Shown here piece after piece: positions 61,707 to 64,000 of a stretch of 64,000 nucleotides of DNA. Position 1 is the stretch's first letter, and every line of letters starts with the position of its first letter. The stretch spans positions 310,001-374,000 of the forward strand of contig MJGA01000013.1 in NCBI GenBank assembly GCA_001910725.1, given 5' to 3'. The notes under the pieces are model-generated. The model searched no databases. It was not told the origin of the DNA and saw nothing but the letters and a program-made list of their open reading frames with translations. The position numbers and the translations under genes are program-made. The stretch is from Phanerodontia chrysosporium (taxonomy: Eukaryota; Basidiomycota; Agaricomycetes; Polyporales; Phanerochaetaceae).

Positions 61707-62643
61707 TCAAATGCTACATTCGCTGAATGAGTCTCCGTCGTCTTCGTCACTGTCCCCAACAACGAAGGGACCTTCACCCGACTCCGGCCGCTCGCGATAC
61801 TTTATGATCTGCTGAATCTCCGCCATGAGCTGGTCGTTCATTTCCATGCCCTTCTCAGCCTTGGAACACTCGTCGAATGGATCGGAGAAAGGATCAATGA
61901 CGCCCTGCCGCCGCGTCTGACGCTCGTTGTAGGGAGAAGTGAAGCCGTTCCGCAGCGGCGTGCCCGCAACATAGGCCGGCGGGGGAGGGTATATGGGCGG
62001 TGGAGTGCACGGCGTGGTTACGGGCGACGCGAACGGCTTGAACGCGGGCGGTGGCGTCGGCGGTATGTATTCGTAGGGCGACGGGGGCGGCACCGTGGGG
62101 TCGACAGGCGTACGAGCCGCTCAAACATGTCGTCGTCGCCCGTCATGCGGCTGTACGCGCGCTTTGGCGGGCGCGGCGACGACGCCGGGGTGCTGCGCGA
62201 GGAGAAGTTGGGGAAAGACGGAATGTCCACCTTGAGCCGCAGCGAAGTCGCGAACTTGAGCCGGTTGCGCTCGCGTTCGCGCCGACGCTCGGGCGTGAGA
62301 TGGAAGGAGCGTAAGGTACGATGTCCGGGCAGCGCTGGCTCGGTTGTGGGGCGCTTGTGCGCACAAGAGTTAAAGAACGTGCGGATGCGAGTAAGGAGTG
62401 GACGAGGCTTCGGGGATGTTGACAGCGCAGACGAAGTGTGTCTGGCAGGCTGCGAACGAGTACGCCTCGGTACAAATTGGTAGGCGGTCACGAGGACAAA
62501 GAGGCACACTTTGTTGGAGGTCAGATCGAACCGTGACATGACAAGCCGAGCAGCTACTTACACACGCCGAGCACCATTCCGACCACTGTACTGGTGGCCA
62601 CCCGAGTACTCTGCACCTCTTCAATTCTTCTGAGCACAGCCAT
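61707..62643 (-). CDS. Single-pass membrane protein with PPxY motifs (2)
   Basis: Exon 1 62643-62562, 53-nt intron, exon 2 62508-61707. MAVLRRIEEVQSTRVATSTV leads to a membrane helix formed over the splice (VVGMVLGVLCLFVLVTAYQF), then a basic tail VPRRTRSQPARHTSS. A proline-rich region (PPPSPYEYIPP, PPPIYPPPPAYVAG) contains PPIY and PPAY, and the end is acidic (GDSDEDDGDSFSECSI). One base is missing near 62,107, where RLVRL must join VDPTVPPPSP; with it the length becomes 294 residues. Its topology and PPxY tail parallel the neighbouring gene. Function unknown. Confidence 0.6.
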
Positions 62644-64000
62644 GGGAGTTTCACAATGCAAAGAAAGGGAGGAGGGACGTGCCTCATTGAGGAACGCGAC
62701 GGTTGCAGTACGCGTATTTGTGCGGGTTTAGAGCGCACGCGAGGTGCAGCGTCAACGCTCAGAAGCTCTCTTTTAGACCCTATCGCTAGCAAGGAAGACA
62801 GTAATTGAAACGTCAACCTATGATATGGAAGGTATTCCTTGTCAGCGATGTCAAGGCATGAGAAATCCGGGAACACTCACTGGGCGGTCCTAAAGCAGCC
62901 CGAACCGGCTAGCTGAGGAAAGGCCCTATGTAGACATTGAATCAGCTCCTCTAGACAGGACCTGTCACAGTGCAGCGACCATGCCGACGGCTTGGCGGTT
63001 CTCCGAGTGCTCGACCCTATTCATAGAATCGCTGCGGAGCAGGTAGGAAAGCTGTAAACACCGCATCACATTCGCTGGGCGTTCCCTACACCATCAATAC
63101 ATAGTTTAATGAGAGAGGGTGTTCGAGAGGGTCCCACACAGCTGCATCGTCGGCGTCGAAGACGTAGTATACGCAGCACGGTGGTTGTGGTTGATGAGCG
63201 AAGTCGAGGATGCGGCGTGGTAAATGCCCTCTGATCACGAGTGCGTTCCCACGACCCGCGAGACATCGTCACCGCGCTGCACGCGCTCTCGCATGACCCT
63301 CGGACTTAAGCTTATACTAGTCTCGTACCCAGCCATTCTAGGGCGACCGGACTCCGCCGGTCGGAGACTGCTTCGGACATTTAAAGGAAATGTGCAGTCT
63401 CCCCTAGAATGTCTGGTGTACTTGGATCATCGGGGTGTGGGTGTCCCGCACGTGACCTCGACACGCGCGACTGAGAGCGCGGTCGCGTCCTCCCCTGTGC
63501 CTCTCCCCCGTGGCTTTCCCGCGCCCTTCATGTGTATGTCACGCTCATCTCTGATCCCGGAGTGTAATAAATATGCAGAAATATGTATTGCAAAAGTACT
63601 GGTACAATATTAAGGCTTCGCATATAACGACTTCAGCAAGATGGGATGTGCATACAGCCTGCTGGGTTGCCACGAGTGCAAGACCTGAATGGTATGGGCA
63701 TAGGTCAGGGTGCTGTGACTTCCTGACCGATGGGAGGGCATTCTCACATCCTCGAGACGCTGTATACGCCATCCATAAGGAAAAGGCTGGGGGATATTAG
63801 CATATTTTTCCGCGTGCACGAGTCGTTCTCGTACCGTGTCCTTGAGACTAGGGCGGCCTAAGCTCTAGCTCGTAGCTAGGAAAGCATCCGTGCTGTACCT
63901 TGTAAAGTATCAGACGATGTCCGGGAGCAGCCAGTGGGTGTGTCGCAGTGCCGCAGAGCATGAAGGAGCGGGGAGGTCTGCATCATCTGCGGGTGGGAGT
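62644..64000. other. Right-end region without recognised genes
   Basis: About 1.36 kb. The open frames at 62370-62876 (-) and 63224-63613 (+) show no domain or neighbour-like codon bias. It may contain the 3' or 5' part of a gene lying beyond the window, but I cannot support one. Confidence 0.4.

Overview
The window is nuclear DNA of a basidiomycete fungus, most likely an Agaricomycete. Genes are dense and on both strands, coding DNA is GC-rich, and nearly every gene is cut by short GT-AG introns of about 50-75 nt, often with CTNAC-like branch sites. Gene content fits: a fungal tetraspanin with a long cytoplasmic N-terminus, an NRPS-like adenylate-forming reductase, a GPI-type GH37 trehalase, and paralogous proline-rich or coiled-coil proteins. 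No transposon, CRISPR array or rRNA was recognised.

Layout. 1-9,631: four head-to-tail copies (the first cut by the window edge) of an unusual family with three RRM-like domains, a long E/R/K-rich coiled coil and a C-terminal J-like domain with an invariant HPD. A fifth, more degenerate copy lies inverted at 53.9-56.5 kb. 9.7-12.2 kb: secreted type-B carboxylesterase. 13.9-17.7 kb: a small conserved protein, an FMN-dependent alpha-hydroxy-acid oxidase/dehydrogenase and a DMAC1-like mitochondrial membrane protein. 17.9-23.5 kb (minus): SLP1-like SUN protein, V-ATPase proteolipid c, a small membrane protein. 25.5-32.5 kb (plus): LEA2-like membrane protein, tetraspanin, thioredoxin reductase, CCDC25. 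32.7-36.5 kb (minus): MSP1 AAA ATPase, an intron-containing tRNA-Thr, ALG11. 37.4-53.1 kb: trehalase, then P450, 2OG-Fe(II) oxygenase, PRMT3, extended SDR and NRPS-like reductase. 57.3-62.6 kb (minus): RBM25 and two single-pass membrane proteins with PPxY motifs.

Two things stand out. The first is the RRM3-coiled coil-J-like family, for which I know no described function. The second is a recurrent pattern of reading-frame breaks: at least a dozen, all of the same sign (one base missing), in unrelated genes including likely essential ones. It is better explained by single-base deletions in the assembled sequence than by pseudogenes, so gene models here should be read with frame corrections in mind. 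P450, 2OG oxygenase, SDR and NRPS-like reductase within 13 kb could form a small biosynthetic locus, although the housekeeping gene PRMT3 sits in the middle.
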